Positions 11,650 through 24,303 are shown, counted from the first letter of the stretch. The stretch is DNA of 64,000 bases from Acholoe squamosa (GCA_949317995.1 OX439039.1:18467282-18531281), one strand, 5' to 3'. Numbers and translations are program-made. The notes: generated from the letters alone by a model not told the origin.

Positions 11650-12320
11650 CAGTAGATATTTTGGAGAAATGGGATGATGTGAGCACACATGGTTGAAATC
11701 CATATAAGTTAGGGTCCCAAAGATGATGATAATGTCCATATTTAAGGTATGGATGCCTCAATTCAACATAAAACCCAATGTACAAACAGTAGGTATAGCC
11801 TGGCATGCGAAGCCATGCGAGTCGTCTTCTTCGTCATGCGAGGCGCAGGGAGCGGTTATTATTTTTATCATACTTTCAAACATGCCAAGTTGAGATCGGT
11901 GTCTCCCTTTGCCTTGCACACAGAATTATACATACATTTGATAAGAAATTGATTTTAATATCATATATTCTTTCATTGTTTAATCTTTATATAGCTTATA
12001 TAATATTATGTCCTATTCACTTAGAAAACATATGTACAGCGAGTGTGGAAAATGACAACAAATATATTTTGAAAACAATGCAAGCTCCCTGTCCAAACCA
12101 GAATGAGGCCTGCCCAAGAAGACGCTGCTTCGCGGAGCCAATGGCAAAGGAGACACGCATGCCGGGCTGTATTTACTGTTGGGAAACTGGATTTTACATT
12201 GAAAATGAGTAACGGAGTTGTTAAATATGGCCACTATATATAACATCATCTATGGGATGTATACTTCTATGGATTTTAACCATGTGAGCTGTCATCGTCT
12301 CAATTCTTCAGAATCCTATG
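11650..12320. mobile_element. Diverged inverted-repeat element, about 670 bp
   Basis: The arms, roughly 11650-11840 and 12095-12320, match as reverse complements at about 70-75% by eye. Shared strings include ACATGGTTRAAATCCATA, GATGATGWTAT, TCCATATTTA, CAACAGTAWRTAYAGCC, CGGCATGCG or TGGCATGCG, and GTCTTCTTCGTC or GTCTTCTTGGGC. The short frames here (11615-12249) are shadows of the arms on both strands and have no domain. It is most likely an old non-autonomous DNA element. Ends and target duplication are not clear. Confidence 0.5.
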
Positions 12321-12384
12321 CATTTCATGACCATTCATCGAGCTGGCCTGAGTGAGTACAAGTATTAACCCATTCTATACCATC

Positions 12385-12570
12385 GCCGTGACAGTCTAGC
12401 AGTAGGACACTCGCTTTTAAAAATGGCGATCTGGGTTCGATTCCCTGCTCGAGGAATAGAGTTTTAACTATGTTCTCCTAAATGTAAGGCGTGCCTGATA
12501 TCCATGGACGCTTCATGGCCTGCAATATCGACAGGTAACAGAACAGTAATATCCAGAAAAAAACACCCAA
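12385..12570 (+). mobile_element. tRNA-derived SINE-like unit
   Basis: GGTTCGATTCC at 12434-12444 is a perfect pol III B box. An A-box-like TAGCAGTAGGA lies 37 bp upstream at 12397. Between them TCGC and GCGA could form an anticodon-like stem, but the loop is too long and the acceptor ends do not pair, so this is not a working tRNA. The downstream sequence runs into an A-rich stretch near 12555-12563, as a SINE body and tail would. The SINE call is inference from this layout; the 3' boundary is uncertain. Confidence 0.45.
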
Positions 12571-13285
12571 AAATCAAAGAAATCGTGTGATAACATCCTA
12601 TATATTCCATGGCTCGTTATAGGCTACATGTAATATTTGTTTAGTCTGACCTAAAGCCTAATCATAGGCAATGTGTTATGTTATGCCTGGATCCTTCCCT
12701 CTTTTCTGAACACGTTCATAAATGGGCTTTATTCTCTGATAGATTATTTAGTGTAGCATCCTCTCTTGAGGCTGTGGAGGCTAATCCTCTTTTGATACAG
12801 TCTGCAGAAGGTGCTAATCTCACACAGGGGGTGTGTGCAGCTGTGTGACAGGGAGGGAGGGGGCTTAGATCAGGTGGTACAACAGGCCTATCCTCTTATC
12901 ACCAAGGTGCTAAAATGCAATTCCCACCTGTACGTGGAGGTAGATAGCTCGTAGAGTGGGAAGCAGAGCTGGGAAAAGTTTGGAATTGAGTGTGAAAAAT
13001 GGAAGAATGTTTGGAGAAGGCAATGGGACGGCGGCGGGAATAGAAGGACAGCAATACATGTAGCATGAGAGGGAGAAGGCCGAGGGCGAAGGAAGAAAGG
13101 AATACATTCTGAGCGATTGGGGGTCCAAGAAATATTAAGGACAAAAAAGGCTGAAGGATGCAGAGTGTTATGTTTGCTCTAAGTGCTTCGACCATTTTGT
13201 CTATTATATTTTATATTATAATATATCATACTTGCTCAATTCCGTCACCGTTGTTTCAATTGCAATAATTCTGGTATTACTCTGA
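12571..13285. other. No gene; purine-biased strand at 12840-13160
   Basis: About 320 bp of the plus strand is strongly G/A-biased. This leaves long serine/proline/leucine-rich frames open on the minus strand (12899-13195, 12910-13128). These are composition artefacts, not genes. Confidence 0.5.
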
Positions 13286-13342
13286 CACACACTCTCTCTC
13301 TTTCTCTCTCTCTCCCTCTCTCTCTTTCTCTTGTCTCCTCTT
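13286..13342. repeat. Imperfect CT microsatellite
   Basis: Alternating CT with TTT and CCC interruptions, following a short ACACAC run. Confidence 0.9.
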
Positions 13343-14739
13343 TATCTCTGGTTGTCTACCTCCCTGTACCTCTGTTAATATTCTTACTCACTTGAGTCTG
13401 GATCCAGACACAGGATGATACTCTGCGGGCATTCCTCTCTATCTGCCTACCAGTATGCACCCTGTCCTTTGTTTCTCCCTTTCCCTCCCGTTCATCACTA
13501 TAATACCTATTCAAGAAGACACAGCTCAGACTGATTGAATACAAATCCATTTTTCCAGCACGTCAAATCTGTCCATACTGGACTCCGGTACCCAACCCCT
13601 CACAGAGCATTGTCAATCACCACCTGACCCGACACAAGAACAACTGTCACATTAAAAATGAAAATATTGAAGAGAAGTGGAAATTTCTTCGCTCTTCACA
13701 AGAAGACTACCATGGTTGATGGGATGACGCTGGGCACTTCATTAGCGGCAAACACGGTTGGGTTTCAGTGTTTGGTTTCAAAAGGGAAGTAGGGGGATGG
13801 TGGTTCTTTGATGAATTGACTTCCCTTCGCCTCCCCAGCCTTATTGGATTTCTTGAATTTTCAGGAGTCCTTTTGCTTCATCTTCTGATAAGGCATTTCG
13901 GTAGACTGGACGGGGTACTCTTCAATCCTGGCTTCTCTGCTTGTTTACGCAAAGGTTTGGGTAGTAGATGCACCATTCTGTTAAATAAATGCCTCGTGAA
14001 ACATGATGTAGGGTTCAACTTGGAAAGACGCTGGTTTTGCTAACTTAGTGAATGGAGCCCTGCCTTACTGCATGCATGAGGTAGTTTGAAGTCAATTATA
14101 TACATTAAACATTGTAATGGGAGAACAGGTTATTTCAAAGGAGTGGTAAATAACCTCCAGGCATGATTAGAGAGATTAGAAACACGAAAGACAAAATAAT
14201 GCAATATTGATAGCTACTTTCTGGACTCTCTCCCATATACGTGGTAAGTGGTGATGAAGCGGACTACACTTTATGCTTTGTACTGAGGCTGAAATGACCT
14301 ATTTTGTCTCTGGACTGACTGCATTTCTTATGTGTTGTCATGGAGGTGTGCTCATTGCCTGTCATACTGTCCTATCATTTGCTGGTCTTCTCATAAATAT
14401 GAAAGTTTGGGGAACGACATGCCATCATCCGAGCTGATCCAGTACACTTAGTGGATTAAAAACTTGAATTCCAGTTTTCATCCACACAACTACACGTGTG
14501 TATATTGGCTATAGGGGTGAGACGGGATAGATCTTAAAACTAATGAAATTTTTTCCCCTATTTGTGGAATACTTAGGCTGCAACTTGTGCCCATTGTGAA
14601 GGCTGCTATCTGCCCGATTTTCGCCCGTATAATTTTTTATGGTTTGTTCAAAAGGGCCTTCTCAGAGGTCCTGTCCTTTTATAGTTATGAGCCAGCTACT
14701 GTTTGATCCAGTAAAAGTTACCAGGTTTTGTAAAACCCC
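13343..14739. other. No gene recognised
   Basis: The plus-strand frame 13768-14043 (91 codons) has no recognisable domain, signal peptide or repeat. The tract 13740-13960 is moderately complex and could be conserved non-coding DNA, but nothing in the sequence proves it. Confidence 0.4.
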
Positions 14740-15375
14740 AAAAATGACCCTGGGTGAATAATGACCCAGGGTGAAAAATGACCCTGCTCTGTCTGCTATG
14801 GAAAAAGCAATTTTACTTTGCTTTTTTTGGCCATTTTTCTTTATCTATCCATCATAAAACCATCATATATGAAAAGAGGAGGATTGATAATGGTAGTGTA
14901 GAATACCAAACTACTTTTTAGCCATCTTATTTTGCATTCTGTTCTAATTATTGCAGTGGGTATGAGGGAAAATAGCTCTCTGGGCTCACAATAATGCAAA
15001 TGATAAGTTTGTATCATATTTGAGATTGATAAATCATACATCACTGCAAAGATCAATATGTATCCTAGTTAAATCTAAAATAACTTTTGGATATGAACTA
15101 TAGCAGTTGAGAAAACACATTTTAAAACTTAATCTGCTGCCCATTCATAACTGAAAGCCAGTATAGGGGAGAGGCCACTTATCTAGGTCAACTGATAAGG
15201 CAGAGAGAGGGGGAAGGGGAGGGGTGGGAGCAGGGTCATAAATGACACTGGGTCAAAAATGACCCAGGGTCAAAAATGACTCTGGGGTGAAAATTCTTCA
15301 AGTAGGGTGAGTGGGGGGATGGTGGGGTGCAGGGTCAAAAAAGACTACAGGTCAAAAATCACCCAGGGTCATTTC
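14740..15375. repeat. Scattered GGGTCA / TGACCC palindromic motifs
   Basis: Two clusters (14740-14787 and 15231-15375) are built from variants of GGGTCAAAAATGACCC and AATGACCCTGGGTG, in direct and inverted orientation and separated by about 440 bp of other sequence. They may be decayed short palindromic repeats or the ends of an old element. GGTCA is also the nuclear-receptor half-site, so binding-site interpretations are possible but unproven. Confidence 0.6.
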
Positions 15376-17779
15376 TATACTTTAGCTTAGACCTGGTTAC
15401 CGTGTTCCTGATCGGCGAGATCTAATGAACTCCCTCTAAAATGTGCACCTTGTAGTCAAATCTACCAATTTCATTCACGTGAAAGAGACATTGGGGTGTT
15501 TATTCCTGAAAAGAAATGTATGGCAAAGGAAAATTTCCCCTGGATGAACATCCTGGCATACTACAAGAGGATCAATTTCTCACCACAATACTGAATTTAG
15601 GAATAATTAACCAACATCAAGATCATATCCCTACTTGCCCTTTATAATCACAATCATCATTACAATCTGACGTTGAACCCAGCCCCCTGTAGTCACTTCA
15701 AGATCTACCTGTAATCTCCATTTACCCACATTCACCATTCCATGTAAGGATTTCTCCCAAGGTCAGCATGCAGACATCGTTCCACAATTGCCTATGTGCT
15801 GGGAGCTTGCTGCATGCAAGACAAGAGCGGATGGCGGCGGCTGTTAATGAAATCACACGGGATGAAGCACGGCTCAGCACACCAGTCAAGTGGCACCCCC
15901 TCCCCAGCCCCTCCTCCTTCTTCCCCCTTCTCCAAGACGCTAAGAGATCTGATAAGGGAATTACAGCAATTTCTGTGATGACATTCGTGGCTGCTGAGTG
16001 TTTGGAGTTGAATGGGAAGCGCTGTGATGCCGTGGTGAAGCATTTAAGGACTTTGTCCCGACAGCTGCATGTGTTCTCTCTGTGCGTTATTAGTGCTTAA
16101 GAAGTTATTTTGTCCTGGAAAAAAAAGATCTTGAGAATAAATCAGGCAGATGACAAAAGTAAGCCACCGTGGCAAGCAGGTTCAAGTTGGGAAAGAGCAG
16201 GGTATGTGATTTTTCATCTGTCACCTGTATCAGTATATGAGGTCTTTTTGGGGTGGGGGACGGGGAGTATGTACAAAGAACCCGAAGACGTATGGGCACA
16301 GGTAAGGCATTGTGCGTAATGCTGAGACAGTAGATGATGCTTTAGGGATGAATTACCGATGTATGATGTGGCATGGTGCATAGCATGACTGCATTCGCTT
16401 AATACGTCAGTATTATTGCACACTGTATAGTGCCGCATCTCTGAGTGTACCCCCGTTCGCCACAGTTGCTCTTTACAGAGGATCCACATCAAGATCAGGA
16501 GGGCATTTGTCAATTATGGTACTTAATACTATTAAGAAATGCCCTCCAGTGTCGGTTCTAACAGGACTACACCATAAAAGGTTTTATCAGCATGAATTTT
16601 TCTTCACTTTAACCATTGACCGTCAGTGCATGCCACGACAGAACTGTGATCTCCAGATAACATTCGGGACGAGTAGGGTTGCCTTTGATATCAGTAGGCA
16701 GTGTCACACCCTGGAGAGGTAAACTCCTGAAGGTAGACTATAGGTTGGCCATTCACTATCTAGTCCAAACCTCTACCTGTAGACAAGTGGAGTATTATGC
16801 AGTCGTTGCCAACGCTATTTTTGACGTCTATTAATCTCAATTCCATCCGAACCTAGATGGGTATGGGTTATTTGGTATAGTAATTATTATGCATGACTTG
16901 AGGCATCAGTCCATGTTGTAGCTATGGTTCAGTGAGGGGGTTCCTATTGCAAATTGAGACCACATGCCCACAATGACCACAGATACCTTCTATACTTCAT
17001 GGCTAACTACCATCCTGACCTGCCCTCTCTTCCTACTAGCAGTAAAGAGGCTAAAGAGGGCAACATCAGGTCGATCTATAGTTTCCTGCCGACTAAATGC
17101 CGAGGACATGGTGACAACCTTACTTTGACTCTTTCCTCACCGAGGTGACGGTCCTGAGGCGGCTGACGATGGTTCTGAGGTTGAGAGCAATCGGAAGCGC
17201 TCCACAAATCCCTGACTATTTCTCTGTCATGTTGCATCGGGTTCTTAGAGAGTTCTTCAAAAATCAATTCTCAGGTTTTTCCCTGTTTGGAAGTGTACTG
17301 AGAGTGACCTCGTATCCATGGGGAACACTACATGCTATGGCATAGTCTATACGTTACCCACATGTAGATCACCTGGCGGGTGAAAGGTGAGCTGATAGGC
17401 CTAATAGGAGCAGATAAAGATGAGGGTGGTCAGTGAAGAACCTGATGGATGCAGCTATTTGGGGGTTGGGAAGGAGGAGGCCCGAGCCGAAGGGGTGGGA
17501 GGGGAGCAGCTCATGGTGGGTGAGCAGCTCACGGAGAGGTCATTGAAGGGCCTTTATTTGGCCGTGATCACCATAAACTGGTCAGCCATTACCTGGCTAG
17601 TGATGGACTGTCTCCCCTATTTGATCTACCGCCTACTACGACTAGCCACTGGCCAGCCACCACCCCTTGTCCTAACTATCATCCCAACTTAAGATTTGTT
17701 TAACTCCTTGACCTGTCTCTGTCTTTGTCATTCTATCTGACTTTTCTCTCACCAAACCCCGTCATTTTTCACAATGAAT
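15376..17779. other. No gene recognised
   Basis: Frames up to 110 codons occur on both strands at 15768-16319 (for example 15768-16100 plus and 15792-16043 minus). They overlap antisense, show no domain and look like chance. No RNA gene or repeat is seen. Confidence 0.45.
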
Positions 17780-18128
17780 AGTATATCTAAAGTGTACCCT
17801 GCCCACATTCAGTACTATAAAGAAAGCTCATATGAAATAGTATGTAAGGAAAGTGTGCCCTGCATGCATCAGGTATTATGAAAGGTGTGCTGTACATGTA
17901 TCAAGTAGTATATGGAAAGTGTGGCCTCCAGACATCAAGTACCCTGCTAGCACAACTCATCCAAATGATGTCTTTTTTTACGTAAATTACATGAGTTTTC
18001 ACGTAAGAATGATATAAATTGCACCAGTTGTGCTAGCTGGGTAGTATATGGAAAATATGGCCTGCAGGCACCAGTAGTATATGAAAAGTGTGGCCTGCAG
18101 GCATCAAGTAGTGTATGGAAAGTGGGGC
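17780..18128 (+). repeat. Minisatellite, ~37-bp unit, interrupted by a MITE
   Basis: The recurring core is GTAGTATATGGAAAGTGTGG followed by CCTGCAGGCATCA. It is seen cleanly near 17906, 18042, 18074 and 18108, with more decayed copies back to about 17780. A 100-bp element (17942-18041) splits one unit. Confidence 0.85.
17942..18041. mobile_element. 100-bp MITE with TA target duplication
   Basis: Ends CCCTGCTAGCACAACT and, on the other strand, CCCAGCTAGCACAACT are terminal inverted repeats. TA at 17940-17941 and at 18042-18043 is the target duplication. Removing the element and one TA restores CAAGTAGTATATGG, exactly the sequence of the neighbouring minisatellite unit, so the empty site is present in the same array. 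A TA duplication fits Tc1/mariner and some other DNA transposon groups; the family is not settled. No coding capacity. Confidence 0.88.
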
Positions 18129-18779
18129 CATCTATTTATGAACGCGTTGATGAAGGTGATCCTGGTATTATTGCCATCGATTGGTCTACTGAGAATTAGG
18201 AGTATGTTTTTTTTTTCTTGGAGTGTCCTGATCACATCATTTTAAACATTGAAAAACGTTAAATTGTAACCTGGTAATACTATGCATCTGAGACATTCAT
18301 ATAGTACTGTTCTCGATTTGTATGGATGGGGGAAGGTTTAAAGAGCGTCTGGGTCCTTCCCATCACCTGCCCTTTCACCTATTAGACAAATAGCCCACGG
18401 TCCATATGCACAATCACTAATGGACTGTCAGTAAATCTCTTTTTTCATGGGAACCTAGCCTGGTGTTTAACAAAGTGGCTGGTATCAGATTTCCTATTGT
18501 TTATAGTGTCTGTGCAGTGTTTGCCCCAAGGTGCCTTAGGGCTCGCTCTATTTGGAGAGTCCAGCACTGACAGCTTTGCTTTCATAAGTTAGAGCTAGGC
18601 TGGACTAGACATTGAGTCATTAAAGGTAAGTCAGTTTTGCAGACTTGGCTAAGGTGGTGGGCACTATAACACCTCTGGGAGGAGAGACCACTCTCTCCTT
18701 TTGGCAGAATATGGCTTTTGGGCGATGACTCTAACCACTACTTCAAATTCCCCCGCGACATGCTTTAAAGTACTATGGG

Positions 18780-18782
<3 letters not shown>
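18129..18782. other. No feature recognised
   Basis: No open frame of note and no repeat. A ten-base T run lies near 18210. Confidence 0.45.
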
Positions 18783-18863
<81 letters not shown>

Positions 18864-18871
18864 AGAGAGAG
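18783..18871. repeat. (GA)n microsatellite with G tract
   Basis: Near-pure GA, then ten consecutive G within 18854-18863 and further GA. The RE-only and SL-only frames spanning it on the two strands are artefacts. Confidence 0.97.
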
Positions 18872-19015
18872 ACTTTCTCCCTTTTCTCAGTGAACCTATA
18901 ACCGGTGTAATTAACGTGGCAGCAGTAGGCTGGGAACAGAGACCATTGCACACACAGAGGCAGTGACAGAAGGGGAAGGGGTCAACCTCCAATCACTCAC
19001 ACCTGACATGGTCCG

Positions 19016-19073
19016 CACGTGTTGGACCAGCTTGGGGCACGTGTGGGCCATGTTGACGTAGCCTGACCACGTG
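19016..19073. promoter_or_regulatory. Three CACGTG E-boxes in 58 bp
   Basis: CACGTG occurs at 19016-19021, 19038-19043 and 19068-19073, with a further ACGT core directly after the third and GACGTA at 19055. Start spacings are 22 and 30 bp, near two and three helical turns. bHLH-zipper and bHLH-PAS factors (USF, MYC/MAX, CLOCK types) bind this palindrome. The cluster stands out from its surroundings, but no adjacent gene start is visible. Confidence 0.45.
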
Positions 19074-22071
19074 CACGTATGTCCCAGCGTGTTGCCCTGA
19101 TACCAGTCTGCAAGCAGACATGATTGACTCTGTAAAGAACAAGGATTGGCTTTGATTAAAGACAGGTGAATGAGGGATTGACCCTGGATACAACTGTATT
19201 TTGGTACCCAGGAGCGTGTTGCTCTTATGGTAAAAAGAGCTGTCAGTAGGTACCCTCTTTTCAAAAGAAGTCACGCTCTGCTTCACCATTCAACTTGCAC
19301 TCAACACATTAGTCTGAAAAGTCACCTGCCTTGTTTAAAACAGAGAGAGCTGCACTATCAGGTACCTACTCACGTCACACACTCTATAGTATATTATACA
19401 GACTGACTTCTCCCAACTAGGTACCTACTCAAATCCACTTTTTGAGCACCGTACTTGAATGTCCACTTATGAGCAACAAAAGGGACAAGTTATAGCTACA
19501 TGAAAAGAAAGGACTGGAAACAAGGGCATTTTTAGCCAGCTCTTCCTTTTACTATAGGAGCAACACCCTCCAAGGTAACCTTAATTCAAAGCTGTGCTCC
19601 AGGTAACACGGCCAAACATGGTCATCGTTTTCTACATTTCTTGATTTCTTAAAATGAATTGTCAGATATAACATGGGTACTTAAAGCATGATAGACTAGA
19701 TATCACATTCAACATATTGATGAAATAATGATATCCTTTGAAACAGGCTAATGTGGTTTTCCTAATGTGGGAAACTGCGTTTTTTGCAGAACTTTGGGGC
19801 AGGGGACTAGAATTCGAAAACGGAGATTTCACCAGCTGGTACGTCGAGAGCAATGAGCAAATAAAAGAAGGAAAAGCGAAAAATGCGAACAATAATGGGG
19901 TCCTGGGTCAAATTTGTTGTTTTAAATCAACATTATAGATGTCAAATTTGGTTATTATGTGGGCTGACAACTGGTAGTTACCCTGGTAGAAAAACATCCC
20001 CTTTACTCCGGTCAGATAAACAATGATAAGCAATCTCTACAGGTAATTATAGGGGGCGGCTCTGTGCAATCTCGCCCCAGAGATGTTCTATTATTAGTCT
20101 GTATTATTTGTAGTTGCAATATTTGCGATGGTCAGATTTTAAAATTGGTAACAGATGAAATTGCAAAATAAGACAATTTTAGTCCACCTCTCCCCTCCTG
20201 CATCGCAGACTCAGTAACCGTAGGTTCCTGTTATTTCTTAGGAGCACTCACATCACTGACGACTAGCTATTGTAGTAGGTCACGCCTCAAATCATTTCAT
20301 GATAACAGCTAGATTGATAGCAATATTTTGCTGACAGTAATAACTGTGGACGGGTAAGAGGGAAGGTAATCTAGGTTGGAAAGAGTGGCTATATTGTGAC
20401 GTGAGTAATTCTGATCGTTAAAAATCATGGGGTTTCAGAGTAAAATCGATTTGTCATGTGTTTAAAGGTTTTATGTTCATGCTAATAGAAATTTCGGAAA
20501 GAATGTTAGATAAGATGAATACGTGCAGGATGTCCATTCAGAATGAATGCGAAACGATATATTTGAATGGTCCTTTTATCTGTCAAACGATAATGAAAAG
20601 ATTGTCTCCCAAATATGAAAGTGCAAAGACTATACTTTGGCCATTTTTTGCAAAATCCCTTGAAGTATCTGCTCCTTAATGAAGAACATCTCAGACATGC
20701 CTATTCAGGTTCATATATAGACGTCCATAGACGACATGCAACAAGTACGCCTCTGGGCGTTTACTGTTTTTGCGAATCTAGGTAACCAGTATAGTGTTCA
20801 GAATCCCACACTGAGAGATCAAGGCCACCATAAGGACCTTTACCTATAGTACCCATAACACTCTTCTACTGTACCTTCTTGCCCTCAGGCACAGACTCAG
20901 ACCCTTAAAATACCCCTTCTCCATGAGCAGCTCTGAGCCGCTACTAATGCTATTACCTGGTGACTGGGGAAATAAGCTGCAGTTTAACCTGCTCACCCAG
21001 TGAGGGTCCTTCTGCACCTAATGTAGTTATAACTGTTATTTATTCACCCCAGACACCAGTGACACATATTCTCAATGTGGAGTTGGAACTGTGTTACCCC
21101 CTAAGGAAGAGTCTGGTTTAAAGGTTTCCTTTGCCTTTGCCTTCAATCACTTTATTGCACTCTGCATAGTTAATTATGCTTTCAAGGGTATCAGCCCACA
21201 GTGTCAAATTCAAGATGTGTGCTAGGACCACATTTCCCTGGATCACCACAATAGAGCACATAATTCTTAAACCACCAAATAACCCTAAATAATAAATTGG
21301 GATGAGCAGCAGGAATTTTCCTTGTGCTTACATCTGCATCTAATATTACAATCTTCAATAAACTTTGATATCGTAGTGAAAGAGAGGGCAAGGCAGGAAT
21401 TATACAAATATCCTGACCTAAGAGAGCCCATCCAAAAAGACAGCCATAAAGGCCATAAGCACTTTCGTAAACACCTTTGGCGTCCAGTACCTAAACTAGC
21501 CATACTATTATGAACTCCATACTTTGAGAGGTTTAGGTTATGGACTGAGCTGTGTATGGCTATTATGGCCATAGAGCTGTGAATTATTTAACACTTTCCA
21601 TTAGGATGGGAGGGCAGGCTCAGCCTGGCCCGGCCACTGTGGGTCCCAAGGGGGCGATTCACCGCATCAACAGGCCTGAATGTGTGATGTACATGGTGGA
21701 TGGAGGTGGGTGGTTTGGAGACGGGTGGGGGGGGGGGGTCAGAGATGGAGGTGTAAGTGAGGCGAAGCTCCAACACCATCTCTTGATATCACTCCAGGAT
21801 GGGTGATGGTAGATCCAGACAACAACGGTGGGAATGAAAAGGCAGGATTATAGAAGCAAAGTGAAAGAAAAGAGGAAGAAGAAGTAGAGGAAGATGGGTG
21901 AGACGTGAATTTTGTGGGGGTACACAGTCAGATGACAGAGGATGGGGCGGAGGGTTATGAGGGTGACCAGACCAAAGGGTAAGGAAGAGACTGAGAGGGA
22001 GATTCTGCGATAAGCAGGAAAGGCACATGAAGAGAGCTTGAGGGGTTGAACGGTTGAGACAGAGGGGATAC
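19074..22071. other. No gene recognised
   Basis: Open frames up to 117 codons on the minus strand (18911-19264 and 18993-19289) overlap in two frames and have no recognisable domain. Frames at 21285-21572, 21322-21513 and 21552-21806 are similar chance runs. A G run lies at about 21727-21737. From about 21820 the plus strand becomes purine-rich and runs into the GA array. Confidence 0.45.
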
Positions 22072-22114
22072 AGAGAGAGAGACAGAGAGAGACAGAGAGA
22101 GAGACAGAGAGAGA

Positions 22115-22171
<57 letters not shown>
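22072..22171. repeat. (GA)n microsatellite with GACA interruptions
   Basis: One hundred base pairs of GA with periodic C interruptions at the left and pure GA at the right. The 131- and 139-codon minus-strand frames over it consist of S/L repeats and are not genes. Confidence 0.97.
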
Positions 22172-22175
<4 letters not shown>

Positions 22176-24044
22176 GAAAGTATGTTTTAGAGGGTAGGGG
22201 CCAGGCAAGTCTGTGCATCCGGGCGTGTTTAAAAAAGATGACCCGCTTGAATATTATTCCATAACAAGCAGGACTAGGTAAAAGATGTAAAATGAGAGAT
22301 TGCTGATTATTATACAGGTGTGGGATCCTGGTACAACAGGTAAGCTCCACAGCACCACGACACGGGTCAGTACTTTCACACCTGTGACCTCACGACTGCA
22401 CCAGACCCTGCATCCAATTTAACCATTTTGGTTGAAATCTTGGATGATGACATGAGTATGGCATAAATGTATCATGTTTCAGGAATGCATCAGCTTTCCA
22501 GGTATGATGCATTCATGTGTTATTTTGAAGAGGACGAAAATTTTCATATTTGCTTTTGGAGAGGACGAAAATTCACCATAATGATTTGTTAGAAGTATAG
22601 TGCCAAACAATGGTTAACCCTGCTCCCCACCTCACCTGTGGCGAGCGCCTCGCATGAGCAGCTCGGTCAGGCCTCAACAGCTTGTCAATCAGGAGAATTG
22701 ATCACCAAGTGTAAACCTTTACCATTAAAGACCCATGAGCACTGATGAAATCACCTCCAATAGCAAGTCCACTCATTGATTTGCAATTGTTGGATGCATT
22801 ATTGAGATGGTTGGATGGTGTATTGGGGGATGGAGGTGAGTGGGTTAGTGGTAGAAGTGTAAGTGCCACCAGGCATTGATTCCGATTTACCCCAGTTTAT
22901 TCCTAAATGTTTGTCAATATCCTAAGGTGTTGTTGTAGCTAAATATTGTCGGGGTAAGTATTTTCTGTACACTTTTCAAACTCTTGTAATTTGAATCTTT
23001 TTTGTTCAGGTACTCACAGTGGCACAGCCGTTTGAAAGAATCTAAATAGTGTAATGTATAAGGTGTGGCGTTCAGGAATTTTGGAAATATTGCTACAAAA
23101 TTACTAGTATTTAACACATTCTGTTTATTATAAGTCTTATTGAAAACCTGCCGGACCTGGACAATGTCCGGCTAAGGATTCACTGCCCCGGCATGACACC
23201 AGCAGGACTGGATGGCCGGCAGCTTTCTAAGAGTAAAATAATTTTTCAAATATTTCTACTAGAACCAAAGTTATGATTAATTTAACAATACATGCATTAA
23301 TGGAAACGTAGGATCCTGTCTAATAAGAATATTAATTTTCCTGGTAAAGAAGTTTTCAAGAAGACAGAGAATCCTGTTTAGATAATTCTGATCCGATAAG
23401 GTACGTTATAATTTTTAAAAAAAATTAAAAGATTTTTTTAACATCGTCTGGCCACTGTTGGTTCCAGACATCTTGTACATACAATACTATATTTATTCGA
23501 TATATTATCAATCAAATGTTACTTTGAATTTATAATTGTTGTTCACTGTTAATATTTCAAGAAAATAATAATCAATCGCTGCACTACGCATATAGTAATT
23601 ACTGCCAAAAATGCGAAAATTACTGCCATCCACAGCACGGCCAACTTTACTTATATGGTTACCATGACAACAAGAATGGCTGACCTTGACCTTTATAAAA
23701 ACCTTATCATAGAATGTACTTCATTCACCACCATACATATGCCTGAAGAAGACTTATAAATGTAAGTCGAAACGTTGCCTAATAAGATGAAATCATATCC
23801 ACAAAGTCCAGTACTCTATATGTCAAAATTGTAATTGTACTTGCTTCTTGTCTGGTTTTCTGTGAGAAATCTTCCATATAATTATAATCAACTAAGTAGA
23901 CATGAGTGTTTCCTTTGCTGTGGAACAATAGTCTCAATGCCCAATAAAGATAATTTATTATCACTCTTCCACAATGACACTCAAATAATGAATGGCCTCT
24001 GTTTCTATTCATGATATTATTCATTTTGTTGATGAAATAATTGT

Positions 24045-24048
<4 letters not shown>
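22172..24048. other. No gene recognised
   Basis: Small repeats only. GAGGACGAAAATT occurs twice about 30 bp apart near 22530-22570. A short inverted motif (TCCGG / CCGGCA) lies at 23150-23225. A stretch at 23600-23780 is followed by GAAGACTTATAAATGTAAGTCGAAACG, whose wording resembles widespread invertebrate repeats, but I cannot place it in a family. Confidence 0.4.
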
Positions 24049-24111
<63 letters not shown>

Positions 24112-24127
24112 ACCCCCAAATAATTTT

Positions 24128-24168
<41 letters not shown>
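24049..24168. repeat. Two (TA)n runs in a local duplication
   Basis: TA runs at 24049-24106 and 24132-24168 are each preceded by AAATAATTNTATTG, so one unit of microsatellite plus leader has duplicated. The second run abuts the left edge of the Ngaro-type element. Confidence 0.92.
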
Positions 24169-24171
<3 letters not shown>

Positions 24172-24303
24172 TTAATTATGTTCGTTGGGAATAATATAAT
24201 AATAATAATGTAATAAATATTATATTAATATCACGAGTGGAATAAGAAGGAGACAGTGGGTTTGGTGAGAATTGACCTAGTCAATATCAATTCTGTACAT
24301 GCC
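24167..24303 (-). repeat. Ngaro split repeat B2
   Basis: Matches 24621-24760 except for one substitution and a three-base difference in an ATA/TAA triplet run. It forms the 3' end of the element and contacts the TA run. Confidence 0.92.

Noticed and set aside
12385-12460. Functional tRNA gene.
   Set aside because: B box is good but acceptor ends do not pair and the anticodon loop is too long; a SINE-like unit fits better.
15768-16319. Several overlapping 60-110 codon frames on both strands.
   Set aside because: Antisense overlap and no recognisable motif; expected by chance at this base composition.
18783-22171. RE- or SL-repeat proteins over the two GA arrays.
   Set aside because: Pure translation of dinucleotide repeats.
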